This document shows positions 1 to 9,149 of a stretch of DNA of 64,000 nucleotides, one piece after another (position 1 is the stretch's first letter; every line of letters starts with the position of its first letter). This stretch comes from 40CM-4-68-19 sp036513415 (GTDB lineage: Bacteria; Myxococcota; Myxococcia; Myxococcales; 40CM-4-68-19): assembly GCA_036513415.1 (NCBI GenBank), contig DATBZA010000137.1, forward strand, positions 46,725-110,724, written 5' to 3'. The notes under the pieces were generated by a model. That model was not told the DNA's origin and ran no database searches. It saw only the letters and a program-made list of their open reading frames with translations. The position numbers were made by a program, and so were the translations under genes.

Positions 1-1466
1 ACCACCTCGCCGCTCTTGTGGTCGAGCACGCAGAAGCAGACCAGCATCCCAGTCTCCGCCAGGAGCTGGCGGTCGCGCAGGGTGACCTCGCCTACGTCGG
101 AGAACGCGCCGCGCGCATCGAGATAGAGCCGTCCGGCCGAGACCGCGTACGGAACCACCGCCACAATCTCGTCCTTGCGCAGCTCCACCGCGTCGCCGTC
201 CTCCGCGATCACGCAGGCGAGGGGATTGACGCCGGCCGCCTCCGCCGTGCGCGCGTGGGCGGCCAGCATCCGGTATTCGCCGTGGATGGGCACGAAGCTG
301 CGCGGCCGGACCAGGTCGATCATCATCCGCTGCTCCCCCTGGAAGGCGTGGCCGCTGGTGTGCACCAGCTCGCCCGAACCGGAGCTCCCCGACAGGACCC
401 GGCAGCCGCGGCGCACCAGATGATCGATGATGTTGCCGATCGCGCGGTCGTTGCCGGGGATCACCCGGCTGGAGAGGATCACCAGGTCGTTCTTCTCCAG
501 CTGGACCATCGGGTGCTCGCCGAGGGCCAGCCGCGCCAGCGCGCTGCGCGGCTCTCCCTGGGCGCCGGTGCAGAGGACCACCAGCTCTCGCGGCGAGAAA
601 TGCCCGGCCGCCTCGGGATCGACGAACGAGTCCGGCGGGCAGCGGAGGTAGCCCAGGTCCAGGGCCAGGCGCACGTTGGTCTGCATGGAGCGGCCGAGCA
701 TCACGATCTTGCGGTTGTGCGCGAGCGCCGCCCGCAGCACGCTCTGCACCCGGTGGATGTTGGAGCCGAACATGGCCACCGCGATCCGTCCCTTCGCCAG
801 CGGCCCGGCGAAGATGCGCATCAGTGACTCGCCCACCTCACGCTCGCTGATGCTGGTGCCCTCGCGCTCGGCGTTGGTCGAGTCGGAGAGGAGGCACGCC
901 ACGCCGGTCTCGCCCAGCTCCGCGAAGCGGCGCACGTCCAGCAGCTTCCCGTCCACCGGGCTCCAGTCGACCTTGAAGTCGCCGGTGTGGATCACCAGAC
1001 CCGCGTCGGTGAGCAGTGCGTACCCGACCGCATCGGGGACGCTGTGCGGCACTTGCAGCGGCTCGAAGTCGATGTGGTTCCCCACCATCCCCATGGTGCG
1101 GGGCTCGGCGGTTTGCAGGTCCGCGCTGATCCCGTGCTCCGCCAGCTTCTCCTTCACCACCGCGAGCGTGAACCTGGTCCCGCAGACGGCGGCGTCGGGA
1201 AACTCCCGCAGCAGATAGGGCAGCGCGCCGACGTGGTCTTCGTGCGCGTGGGTGAGCAGGATGGCGTCCAGCTTTCCGGCCGCCTTGAGGTAGGAGAGGT
1301 CCGGCGCGATCACCTCGACGCCGAGCGCCTGCTCCGCGTTCGGGAACATCAGGCCGCAATCGATCACCACCCGGTCGCCGCCAGACTCGACCACCATGCA
1401 ATTCATTCCCACTTCTCCCAGCCCGCCGAGCGGAATGATGCGGACCGGAGCGGGCGTGGGCGGCAC
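1..1466 (-). CDS. rnj: Ribonuclease J (C-terminus cut by window edge)
   Basis: This encodes a metallo-beta-lactamase/beta-CASP ribonuclease of the RNase J type, which degrades and matures RNA by endo- and 5'-exonucleolytic cleavage in the cytoplasm. The translated minus strand shows IIPLGGLGEVGMN near the N-terminus, the zinc motif HAHEDHVGALPYLL, and later SSRVIPGN and the HTSGHA segment of the beta-CASP region. About 488 codons are visible and the C-terminus runs off the left edge; family members are usually near 550 residues. The start is uncertain: GTG at 1466 precedes the conserved N-terminal segment in frame. The gene is divergent from the pcrA-like helicase. Identification as RNase J is strong; which paralogue it is cannot be said. 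Confidence 0.9.
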   Translation of the reverse strand, partial: MPPTPAPVRIIPLGGLGEVGMNCMVVESGGDRVVIDCGLMFPNAEQALGVEVIAPDLSYLKAAGKLDAILLTHAHEDHVGALPYLLREFPDAAVCGTRFTLAVVKEKLAEHGISADLQTAEPRTMGMVGNHIDFEPLQVPHSVPDAVGYALLTDAGLVIHTGDFKVDWSPVDGKLLDVRRFAELGETGVACLLSDSTNAEREGTSISEREVGESLMRIFAGPLAKGRIAVAMFGSNIHRVQSVLRAALAHNRKIVMLGRSMQTNVRLALDLGYLRCPPDSFVDPEAAGHFSPRELVVLCTGAQGEPRSALARLALGEHPMVQLEKNDLVILSSRVIPGNDRAIGNIIDHLVRRGCRVLSGSSGSGELVHTSGHAFQGEQRMMIDLVRPRSFVPIHGEYRMLAAHARTAEAAGVNPLACVIAEDGDAVELRKDEIVAVVPYAVSAGRLYLDARGAFSDVGEVTLRDRQLLAETGMLVCFCVLDHKSGEV

Positions 1467-1556
1467 CGGCGCATCGTAACGTCTTTCGCGCGTGCGCGTC
1501 GCGGCGGTGGTTTGAGCGACACCTTCAGCACAAGGTTATGACGTACCCTCCCTGGT

Positions 1557-4064
1557 ATGTCGGACCCGCTCGCCAAAGTCCTCAACCCGCCGCAGCTCGA
1601 GGCCGTGCGCCACGGCGAAGGGCCGCTGCTCATCCTGGCGGGCGCAGGCTCGGGAAAAACGCGCGTTCTCACCCATCGCATCGCGCACCTCCTGCGCGAG
1701 CGCCTGGCGCGGGCCCCGGAGATCCTCGCCGTCACCTTCACGAACAAGGCCGCCGGCGAGCTGCGCGAGCGAGTGGAGAAGCTGGTCGGGCCGGACGCGG
1801 AGCGGCTCTGGGTAGCGACGTTCCACGCCGCTGGCGCGCGGATCCTCCGCCGCGAGGCGGAGGCGCTGGGGCTGACGCGCAGCTTCGCCATCTACGACGA
1901 CGCGGACCAGCTGGCGGAGGCGAAGCGGGCGACCAGCGATCTGGGCTTCGACGTGGGCACGGCCCGGCAGTACCTGGCGCGCATCGATCGATGGAAGAAC
2001 GCGGGCCTGTTGCCCGCCGAGGTGCAGGTCGCCGAGTACGACGTGCCCGGCAAGACGGCGCTCAAGGTGTACGCGCGATATCAGGCTGCGCTGCAGGCCT
2101 CCAACGCGGTCGACTTCGGCGACCTGATCGTGCGCGTCATCGAGCTGTTCAAGAAGCGCGACGACATCCTCCAGGGCTATGCGGGCCGCTTCCGGCACAT
2201 CCTGGTCGACGAGTTCCAGGACACCAATCCCGCCCAGTACCAGCTCTTGCGCCTGCTCGCCTCGGTCCACGGAAACCTTGGCGTGGTCGGCGACGACGAT
2301 CAGTCCATCTATCGCTGGCGCGGCGCCGAGGTGGACAACATTCTCGACTTCCCCAAGCACTTCCCGGGCACCCGGGTGGTACGGCTGGAACAGAACTACC
2401 GCAGCTCGGGGCGGATCCTGGCCGCCGCGCACGCCATCATCGAGAAGAACGAGCGCCGCGCCGAGAAGAAGCTGTGGACCGCGGCAGGCGAGGGGGAGAA
2501 AGTGCGGGTCTTCCTCGCCGAGGACGAGCGCGACGAGGGCGCCCGCATCGCCTCCGAGCTGTACGCGGAGAATGCGCGGGGCACGGCCTATTCCGAGATG
2601 GCCGTCTTCTACCGCGCCAACGCGCAATCGCGTGCGCTCGAGGACGCGCTGCGCGCGCGGCGGGTGCCTTACCGGGTCGTCCGCGGGCGATCGTTCTACG
2701 ACCGCGCCGAGGTCAAGGACATCGCCGCCTACCTACGACTCTGCGTGAACCCGCGTTCGGACGGGGATCTGCTGCGGGTGATCAACACGCCGCCTCGCGG
2801 CATCGGCGACACCACGGTCGAGCACCTGCGCGCCTCGGCGAATCGGCAGGGCCTGTCCATCTGGGAGGCGCTGAGCTCGAGCGATCCGGAGATGCCGTCG
2901 AATGCCCGGGCGAAGGTCGCGCCGTTCAAGGCGCTGATCGATGAGCTGCGAAAAGGAGTGGCCGAGGACGCCGGCGCCGCCGACGCGATCGAGCGGGTGA
3001 TCGATCGGACCGGGTACGCCGACCGGCTGCGCCTGGAAGGCGAGGAGGGCGAGGATCGGCTGGAGAACCTCCTGGAGCTCGTCGGGGCCGCCCGCGAGTT
3101 CGATCGCGCTTGGGCAGGCGAGCTCACGCAGCCCCTGGACTCCGAGCCGACCCCGGCTGCGAGCCCGGAGCTGAAGCCGGTGGTCCCCAATCCACTCACC
3201 CAGACGCGCGCCCAGTATCTGCGCGCGGTCCGGGCCGCGCCGGGGTCGCTGGGAAGCTCGCAGGCTTCCGAGGACCCGCCTGGCGATCGGCCGGATCCCG
3301 CTGCGGCGCTGGCCGCCGCATCTCCGGATGACGAGGACGGGCGCGCCGACACGCCGCTCCTGGGCTTCCTCGAGCAGCTCGCGCTGGTCGGCGATGCGGA
3401 CGCGGCGGCGGGAGGCGACCGCGTCTCGCTGATGACGCTGCACGCGGCGAAGGGGCTGGAGTTCGACGCCGTGTGGATGACCGGCATGGAGGAGCGCGTG
3501 TTCCCGTCGTCGCGCTCCCTGGGGCAGACGGGCCCGATGGCGTCCGGCGAAGAGGACCCGGCCGAGATGGCCGAGGAGCGTCGCCTCTGCTACGTGGGGA
3601 TGACCCGCGCCCGCAAGCGTCTGTCGCTCTCGCTGGCCCGCTGCCGGTCGCTCTTCGGTGAGCTGCGCTTCAACGTTCCCTCGCGATTCGTCCGCGAGCT
3701 GCCGGACGGGCTCACCGAGGGTCTGGCCTCCCTGGAGCGTCTTTCTCCAATGCAGGAAAGGGCCCGCAAGGACGTCTTCTACGACGACTTCGACCAGCGG
3801 CCCCGATATCGCGAGGATGCCCCGCTGCCGGCGCGGAACAAGATGCGCGAGTCACGGCACGATCCGGCCTCCAAGCCCGTGGTCAGGCAGGCGGCGCCCG
3901 GGGTGGGCGGCCTGGGGCCTGGCGCGCGCGTGAAGCACCCCAGCTTCGGAGTGGGCACCGTCGAGGACAGCGACGGCGAGGGCATGAACCGCAAGCTGGT
4001 GGTCCGCTTCGGGCCGGGCGTCGGGCTGAAAAGGGTCCTGGCCCGATTCATCGACCCGGTCTAA
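1557..4064 (+). CDS. pcrA: UvrD/PcrA-family ATP-dependent DNA helicase
   Basis: This is a superfamily 1A 3'-5' DNA helicase of 835 residues, acting in repair and removal of proteins from DNA. The Walker A motif AGAGSGKT is at residues 28-35 and the Walker B-like DEFQDTN near 218; further SF1 motifs include VVGDDDQSIYRWRGA, QNYRS, and VSLMTLHAAKGLEFD. The C-terminus (GARVKHPSFGVGTV to the end) is the Tudor-like PcrA tail that in other bacteria contacts RNA polymerase. A low-complexity Pro/Ala/Asp-rich stretch at roughly residues 521-600 interrupts the usual 2B region. ATG at 1557 is taken because SDPLAKVLNPPQ matches typical PcrA N-termini. Confidence 0.93.
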   Translation: MSDPLAKVLNPPQLEAVRHGEGPLLILAGAGSGKTRVLTHRIAHLLRERLARAPEILAVTFTNKAAGELRERVEKLVGPDAERLWVATFHAAGARILRREAEALGLTRSFAIYDDADQLAEAKRATSDLGFDVGTARQYLARIDRWKNAGLLPAEVQVAEYDVPGKTALKVYARYQAALQASNAVDFGDLIVRVIELFKKRDDILQGYAGRFRHILVDEFQDTNPAQYQLLRLLASVHGNLGVVGDDDQSIYRWRGAEVDNILDFPKHFPGTRVVRLEQNYRSSGRILAAAHAIIEKNERRAEKKLWTAAGEGEKVRVFLAEDERDEGARIASELYAENARGTAYSEMAVFYRANAQSRALEDALRARRVPYRVVRGRSFYDRAEVKDIAAYLRLCVNPRSDGDLLRVINTPPRGIGDTTVEHLRASANRQGLSIWEALSSSDPEMPSNARAKVAPFKALIDELRKGVAEDAGAADAIERVIDRTGYADRLRLEGEEGEDRLENLLELVGAAREFDRAWAGELTQPLDSEPTPAASPELKPVVPNPLTQTRAQYLRAVRAAPGSLGSSQASEDPPGDRPDPAAALAAASPDDEDGRADTPLLGFLEQLALVGDADAAAGGDRVSLMTLHAAKGLEFDAVWMTGMEERVFPSSRSLGQTGPMASGEEDPAEMAEERRLCYVGMTRARKRLSLSLARCRSLFGELRFNVPSRFVRELPDGLTEGLASLERLSPMQERARKDVFYDDFDQRPRYREDAPLPARNKMRESRHDPASKPVVRQAAPGVGGLGPGARVKHPSFGVGTVEDSDGEGMNRKLVVRFGPGVGLKRVLARFIDPV

Positions 4065-4087
4065 GCGCGGCCACCGAAGGCGGCTTA

Positions 4088-4114
4088 GCGCAGGCTTAGC
4101 GCCTACGCCTGCGC
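4088..4114. terminator. Hairpin between convergent genes, possible terminator
   Basis: An inverted repeat with 8-bp arms (GCGCAGGC at 4088-4095 and GCCTGCGC at 4107-4114) lies between the pcrA stop and the stop of the next minus-strand gene. There is no T-tract, so a factor-independent terminator is only a guess. Confidence 0.3.
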
Positions 4115-4142
4115 GCGATCATTCCCCGTTATGAGACTCATT

Positions 4143-4487
4143 CTAGCCGGCTGCCGGCCTCACCCACAGGTACATGTACGGCCGCAGCAGATAATCGACG
4201 AGGGTCCCCAGCGCGACCTGGACCAGCCCGGCCGCGAACGCCTGTCCGAATCCGATGTCGTACGCGATGGTGTAGACGAGGAACCACGCCACGAGCGCGA
4301 CGATCCCCGGGATGATCAGGAACCAGAACCAGGCGAAGGGCGTCACCACCACGGCGACCAGGAATGTGACGAGGAGCGCGCGCGGGAGGGTGTTCTTTGG
4401 ATTGCGCGGCGAGACCGCCGCCACTGACACCATCACCACCAGAGCGTGGATCAGCCACGACGCAACCTTCAGGGCGAGCCAGTCCAT
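4143..4487 (-). CDS. Small integral membrane protein, unknown function
   Basis: A 114-residue protein with three or four hydrophobic segments, for example ALLVTFLVAVVVTPFAWFWF followed closely by FLIIPGIVALVAWFLVYTIA. I do not recognise a family; the layout resembles small inner-membrane proteins of unknown role. It is convergent with pcrA and divergent from the adenosine deaminase gene, so it is probably transcribed alone. The ATG at 4487 gives a short hydrophilic lead and then the first membrane helix. Confidence 0.7.
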   Translation of the reverse strand: MDWLALKVASWLIHALVVMVSVAAVSPRNPKNTLPRALLVTFLVAVVVTPFAWFWFLIIPGIVALVAWFLVYTIAYDIGFGQAFAAGLVQVALGTLVDYLLRPYMYLWVRPAAG

Positions 4488-4541
4488 CAGGGGAAGATAG
4501 CGTGATCCGGGCCCCTGGATCGGTTAGAGATCGGGACCAGG

Positions 4542-5687
4542 ATGATCCCGGACGTTCCCGTCACCGACCAGCTGCTGCACGCGCTCCCGAAGACGGACCT
4601 GCACTGCCACCTCGACGGCTCGCTGCGGCTGCAGACGATGCTCGATCTGGCGGACCAGCAGGGGGTCCGCCTTCCGGCGGATACGGTCGAGGGGCTCGCC
4701 AAGGCGATGAAGATCGGCCAGGGGCACGGGAGCCTGGAAGAGTATCTCAAGGGATTCGAGATCACGCTCAGCGTTCTCCAGACCGAGGACGCCCTCTACC
4801 GCGCGGCCTACGAACTGGGGGTCGACGCCGCCGCGGAGAACTGCAAGCTGATCGAAGTGCGCTATGCGCCGGTGCTGCACCTCCAGAAAGGCCTCAAGCC
4901 GACGGTGGTCGTCGAGGCGGTGCTGGAGGGGCTGCGCGCGGCGACGCGCGAGACCGGAATCCTCGCCGGCGTGTTGGTCTGCGGCATCCGCAACATGAGC
5001 CCCGACACCTCCCTGCGGCTGGCGGAGCTGTCGGTCGCGTACAAGAACCGCGGCGTGCTCGGATTCGATCTCGCCGGCGCGGAGCACGGGAACCCGGCCA
5101 AGGACCACCAGGAAGCGTTCCAGCTCATCCTCAACAACAACATCAACTGCACGGTGCACGCGGGAGAGGCGTACGGCCCTCCTTCCATCGCGCAGGCGCT
5201 GCACTACTGCGGCGCGCACCGCATCGGGCACGGCGTAAGGCTGCGCGAGGACGGCGACCTGCTCAACTACGTCAACGACCACCGCATCCCGATCGAGTGC
5301 TGCCCATCCAGCAACGTCCAGACCGGCGCGGTGGCCGACATGGCGTCGCACCCGTTCAAGTTCTACCTGGACTTCGGCATCCGGGTGACGATCAACACGG
5401 ACAACCGGTTGATCACCGACACCACCATGACGAAGGAGCTGTCGGTCGTCTCCAAGCAGTTCGGCCTGACTTCCGGCGACATCCGCAACATCCTGGTGGC
5501 CGGATTCAAGAGCTCGTTCCTCACCTTCCACGACCGGGCCCAGCTGGTGCGCAAGGCGCAGAACGAGATGGACGAGATCGTGCGGCAATTCGCCGAGCGG
5601 AACGGCGTGCCGAAGAAGGGTGCCGGGTCGAAGCCGCCTCCCTCCAAGCCCGTGCACTCGAAGCCCCCGCCGGCGAAGCGTTCCTGA
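4542..5687 (+). CDS. add: Adenosine deaminase
   Basis: This 381-residue protein belongs to the metal-dependent adenosine/AMP deaminase family and would hydrolyse (deoxy)adenosine to (deoxy)inosine in purine salvage. The metal ligands H21 and H23 sit in KTDLHCHLDGS; the other family signatures are TVHAGE, the RIGHG segment, CCPSSN, and INTDN close to the usual catalytic-site NTDDP. The last 25 residues are a Pro/Lys/Ser-rich tail not expected in the fold. Related enzymes act on other aminated purines such as adenine or aminodeoxyfutalosine, so the exact substrate is inferred. It stands alone upstream of the glycogen genes. Confidence 0.85.
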   Translation: MIPDVPVTDQLLHALPKTDLHCHLDGSLRLQTMLDLADQQGVRLPADTVEGLAKAMKIGQGHGSLEEYLKGFEITLSVLQTEDALYRAAYELGVDAAAENCKLIEVRYAPVLHLQKGLKPTVVVEAVLEGLRAATRETGILAGVLVCGIRNMSPDTSLRLAELSVAYKNRGVLGFDLAGAEHGNPAKDHQEAFQLILNNNINCTVHAGEAYGPPSIAQALHYCGAHRIGHGVRLREDGDLLNYVNDHRIPIECCPSSNVQTGAVADMASHPFKFYLDFGIRVTINTDNRLITDTTMTKELSVVSKQFGLTSGDIRNILVAGFKSSFLTFHDRAQLVRKAQNEMDEIVRQFAERNGVPKKGAGSKPPPSKPVHSKPPPAKRS

Positions 5688-5755
5688 CCCGGGTTGACTG
5701 AACAGCGGGGCGGGGCGCCATTGCGACTTGCCGCGGCCGGAGCTACCGTCCGCCC

Positions 5756-6994
5756 ATGACGCTCGGAAAAACCCTCGCCATGATCCTCGCGGGAGGGGAG
5801 GGTCGCCGCCTCGCCCCGCTGACACAAGAGCGCTCCAAGCCCGCGGTCACGTTCGGGGGGCGATACCGGATCATCGATTTCGTCCTCTCCAACTTCGCCA
5901 ACTCCGGCGTGCTGCGGATGAAGGTGCTCACGCAGTACAAGTCGGAGTCGCTCAACACCCACATCTCGCGAGGCTGGCGGCTCAGCTCCATGCTGGGGCA
6001 GTTCGTCGACAGCGTGCCCGCGCAGCAGCGCACCGGTCCTGAGTGGTACAGGGGCTCGGCCGACGCCATCTACCAGAACCTCAACCTGGTCACCGACGAA
6101 GAGCCCGAACACGTCTTCGTGTTCGGCGCCGACCACATCTACCGCATGGACGTGCGCCAGATGCTCGATTTCCATATCGAGCAGAAGGCCGACTGCACGG
6201 TGGCGGCCATCCCCATGCCCATCGAGGAGTGCAGCTCCTTCGGGATCATCACCGCCGACAAGCAGGGCCGGATGATCGACTTCCAGGAGAAGCCGAAGAA
6301 TCCCAAGCCGATGATCGGCAACGCGCGCGCGGGGCTGGTCTCGATGGGCAACTACCTCTTCACCACCGAGGCGCTGGTGCGCGAGATCGTGCGCGACGCA
6401 GGAGAAGACAGCGCGCACGACTTCGGCAAGTCCATCATCAGCCAGATGCACAAGCGCACCAAGGTGGCGGTCTACGACTTCGCCACCAACAAGATCCCCG
6501 GCCAGGAGCCGAAGGAAGCCGGCTACTGGCGCGACGTGGGAGACCTCGACACCTACTACGACTGCAACATGGACCTGGTGGCGGTGGACCCCAAGCTCTC
6601 GCTCTACAACACCTGGTGGCCCATCTACACGGCGCCCAACCCCACCGCCGCGCCCGCGAAGTTCGTCTTCGCCAACGAGGAGGAAGACCGCGTCGGCCAC
6701 GCCACCGACTCGCTGGTGAGCGAAGGCTGCATCATCTCCGGGGGACGCGTCCATCGCTCGGTCATCTCGCCGAACGTGCGCATCAACTCCTACGCGGACG
6801 TGTCGGAGAGCATCCTCTTCGAAGGGGTCAAGGTCGGGCGGCGCGCGCGCATCCGGAGGGCGATCATCGACAAGTACGTCGACATCCCGGCCGGTGTGGA
6901 GATCGGGTACGATCCAGTGGAGGACAGCAAGCGGTTCTCCGTCAGCCCGAAGGGTATCGTCATCGTTCCCAAGGGAATGCGCCTCTCCGGCTGA
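5756..6994 (+). CDS. glgC: Glucose-1-phosphate adenylyltransferase
   Basis: ADP-glucose pyrophosphorylase makes ADP-glucose from ATP and glucose 1-phosphate, the committed step of bacterial glycogen synthesis. The 412-residue product begins with the nucleotidyltransferase signature ILAGGEGRRLAPLT, followed by RSKPAVTFGGRYRIIDF and YRGSADAIYQN, and ends in the left-handed beta-helix part (VHRSVISPNVRINSYADV), with GIVIVPKGMR at the C-terminus. Length and ends are normal, so the gene looks intact. It heads a plus-strand cluster with a GH57 enzyme, a galT-type gene and glgA; the GH57 start is only 11 bases past its stop. Confidence 0.95.
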   Translation: MTLGKTLAMILAGGEGRRLAPLTQERSKPAVTFGGRYRIIDFVLSNFANSGVLRMKVLTQYKSESLNTHISRGWRLSSMLGQFVDSVPAQQRTGPEWYRGSADAIYQNLNLVTDEEPEHVFVFGADHIYRMDVRQMLDFHIEQKADCTVAAIPMPIEECSSFGIITADKQGRMIDFQEKPKNPKPMIGNARAGLVSMGNYLFTTEALVREIVRDAGEDSAHDFGKSIISQMHKRTKVAVYDFATNKIPGQEPKEAGYWRDVGDLDTYYDCNMDLVAVDPKLSLYNTWWPIYTAPNPTAAPAKFVFANEEEDRVGHATDSLVSEGCIISGGRVHRSVISPNVRINSYADVSESILFEGVKVGRRARIRRAIIDKYVDIPAGVEIGYDPVEDSKRFSVSPKGIVIVPKGMRLSG

Positions 6995-7005
6995 GAAAGG
7001 CGTTC

Positions 7006-9120
7006 TTGGCGCGCGTCGTCTTCCTCTGGCACCTGCACCAGCCCGAATACCGCGACCCGGTCTCCGGCCAGCCCGTGTTGCCCTGGGTGCGCCTGCACTC
7101 GACGCGCGCCTACAACGACATGGCCGCAGCGCTCGAGCAGCACGAGAAGGCGCGGGCGGTGGTGAACTGGGCGCCGTCGCTCCTGCTCCAGCTCGAGGCC
7201 TACGCCTCCGGGGCGGCGGTGGACCGCGACGAGGAGATCGCGCGCAAGCCCGCCGATGCGCTCACTCCGGCGGAGCGCGCTCACGTCCTGCGGCAGGGCT
7301 TCTCCGCCGACTGGGACGTCTGGGTGAAGCCGGTTCCGCGCTTCGCCGAGCTGCTGGGGAAGCGCGGCACCGACCTCTCGCGGATCGACCTGGCCCGCGT
7401 CCAGGAGGCGTTTTCGGCGCAGGACCTGCTCGACCTCCAGGTCCACTTCATGCTCGCCTGGATGGGATTCGCGGCCCGCCGCGAGCAGCCGGTCATCGCC
7501 GAGCTGGTGCGGAAGGAGCGGGGGTTCACGGACGCCGAGAAGACCCAGCTCCTCGACGCCTCGCGGGACATCGCCCGCCGCATCGTTCCGCGCTGGAAAG
7601 CGCTTTTGCGGCGCGGCGTGGTCGAGATCACCTGCTCGCCGATGTTCCACCCCATCCTGCCGCTGCTGGTCGACAGCGACTCCGCCCGTCGGGCCATGCC
7701 GGACGCGGCGCTTCCCCCGCGCTTCCAGTACCCGCAGGACGCGCGCGAGCAGGTGCGCCGCGGCCTGACGCGCGCCGAGAAGGATTTCGGGACGCGCCCG
7801 GTGGGGATGTGGCCCAGCGAGGGATCGGTGTCGCCGGAGGTGCTGCAGATCCTGGGCACGGAAGGCGTGCGCTGGTGCGCGACCGACCAGGGGAACCTGG
7901 AGCGGAGCGAGCTGGATCAGCCCGCCGACGGCAAGCCGCTGCATCATGTGCCCTGGATCTGCGGGCAAGTGGCCGTGTTCTTCCGCGACCGGGACCTGAG
8001 CGACCGCATCGGGTTCCGGTATGCGCGGATCGACGCGCGGGAAGCCGCCGGCGACCTGCTCGGCCGGATCGCGAGCGTGGGAAAGGACGCCACGGTCACC
8101 CTCGCGCTCGACGGGGAAAATCCCTGGGAGCGGTATCCGCGCTCCGGTGAGCCGTTCCTGGACGCGCTCTACGGCAGCCTCGGCGACAAGGTCGTGCCGG
8201 TGCTGCCGCGCGAGGAGCTCGCGGCCCGCCCGCCCAAGCGCCGCATCGCCCGTATCCATTCGGGGAGCTGGATCGAGTCGAGCTTCCGCATCTGGATCGG
8301 ACATTCCGAAGACAACCAGGCCTGGACCCTGCTCGGGCAAGCGCGGGCGGCCCTGGAGAAGGCGCGCCCGCAACTGCCGGAGGACCGGTTCGAGAAGGCT
8401 TATCAGGCCGTGCTCGCGGCGGAGGGAAGCGACTGGTTCTGGTGGTACGGCGATGATTTCACCACCGACAATGCGCCGGAGTTCGACGCGCTCTTCCGCC
8501 GGAACGTCGAGCAGGTCTTCCTCTCCATCGGAGTGGTCCCACCCGAGCGATTGGCGCGCCCGATCATCGCGCCCTCCAAGGACAAGGCGCAGGCCAGGGC
8601 GATCTCGGTGGCGCCGAGGCGCTTGATCCACCCTCTGATCGACGGATATTCGCGCAGCTATTTCGAGTGGAGCGGGTCGGGTTTCTACCGGCCGGGCAGC
8701 ATCGCCGGCGGATCGATGTACCAGGGCGGCGGCGCATTCTCGCAGCTCTGGTATGGGTTCTCCCTCACCGACCTCTACCTGCGGCTGGATCCGGCGCAGG
8801 GCGCGGACACCTCTGGCGAGCTCCGGGTCCTGCTGGTCCTCGACAAGACCGAGCGCACCCTGCGCATGGAGGTGCGCCCCGGCGGGGCCGAGTGTCCGGT
8901 TCTCGATGAGCGGGGCGAGAAGGTCGGGTCCGGCTATTCCGGGACGATCGTCGAGCTGGCGGTCGGCACGGGCGCTCTCGGCCTCTCTCCGTCCGACCGC
9001 GCCGGCCTGCTGCTGCGGCTGATGCGAAACGGGCTGGAGGTGGATCGCCTCCCCCGGTACGGGGAGTTGGAGCTCGTGGTCCCGGACCAGGGCTTCGAAC
9101 GAGCGCATTGGCACGTCTGA
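7006..9120 (+). CDS. Glycoside hydrolase family 57 protein
   Basis: A 704-residue protein of the GH57 alpha-amylase/alpha-glucanotransferase type. The start is FLWHLHQPEYRD, the family opening; MWPSEGSVSPEVLQIL at about residue 266 carries the expected nucleophile region, and LALDGENPWERY near 370 the acid region. The reading frame stays open far upstream inside glgC, but TTG at 7006 is preceded by GAGAAAGG at a suitable distance and puts the conserved domain at the N-terminus. Lying between glgC and galT/glgA, it probably trims or transfers alpha-1,4-glucan chains. The exact activity (amylase, branching, transferase) cannot be told from sequence alone. Confidence 0.85.
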   Translation: MARVVFLWHLHQPEYRDPVSGQPVLPWVRLHSTRAYNDMAAALEQHEKARAVVNWAPSLLLQLEAYASGAAVDRDEEIARKPADALTPAERAHVLRQGFSADWDVWVKPVPRFAELLGKRGTDLSRIDLARVQEAFSAQDLLDLQVHFMLAWMGFAARREQPVIAELVRKERGFTDAEKTQLLDASRDIARRIVPRWKALLRRGVVEITCSPMFHPILPLLVDSDSARRAMPDAALPPRFQYPQDAREQVRRGLTRAEKDFGTRPVGMWPSEGSVSPEVLQILGTEGVRWCATDQGNLERSELDQPADGKPLHHVPWICGQVAVFFRDRDLSDRIGFRYARIDAREAAGDLLGRIASVGKDATVTLALDGENPWERYPRSGEPFLDALYGSLGDKVVPVLPREELAARPPKRRIARIHSGSWIESSFRIWIGHSEDNQAWTLLGQARAALEKARPQLPEDRFEKAYQAVLAAEGSDWFWWYGDDFTTDNAPEFDALFRRNVEQVFLSIGVVPPERLARPIIAPSKDKAQARAISVAPRRLIHPLIDGYSRSYFEWSGSGFYRPGSIAGGSMYQGGGAFSQLWYGFSLTDLYLRLDPAQGADTSGELRVLLVLDKTERTLRMEVRPGGAECPVLDERGEKVGSGYSGTIVELAVGTGALGLSPSDRAGLLLRLMRNGLEVDRLPRYGELELVVPDQGFERAHWHV

Positions 9121-9149
9121 GTTGCGATTTTTGCTAGATTGGGTCCTGC

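Noticed and set aside
6043..7005. N-terminal extension of the GH57 protein
   Set aside because: The sequence is the shifted frame of glgC; the family domain starts at the TTG at 7006.
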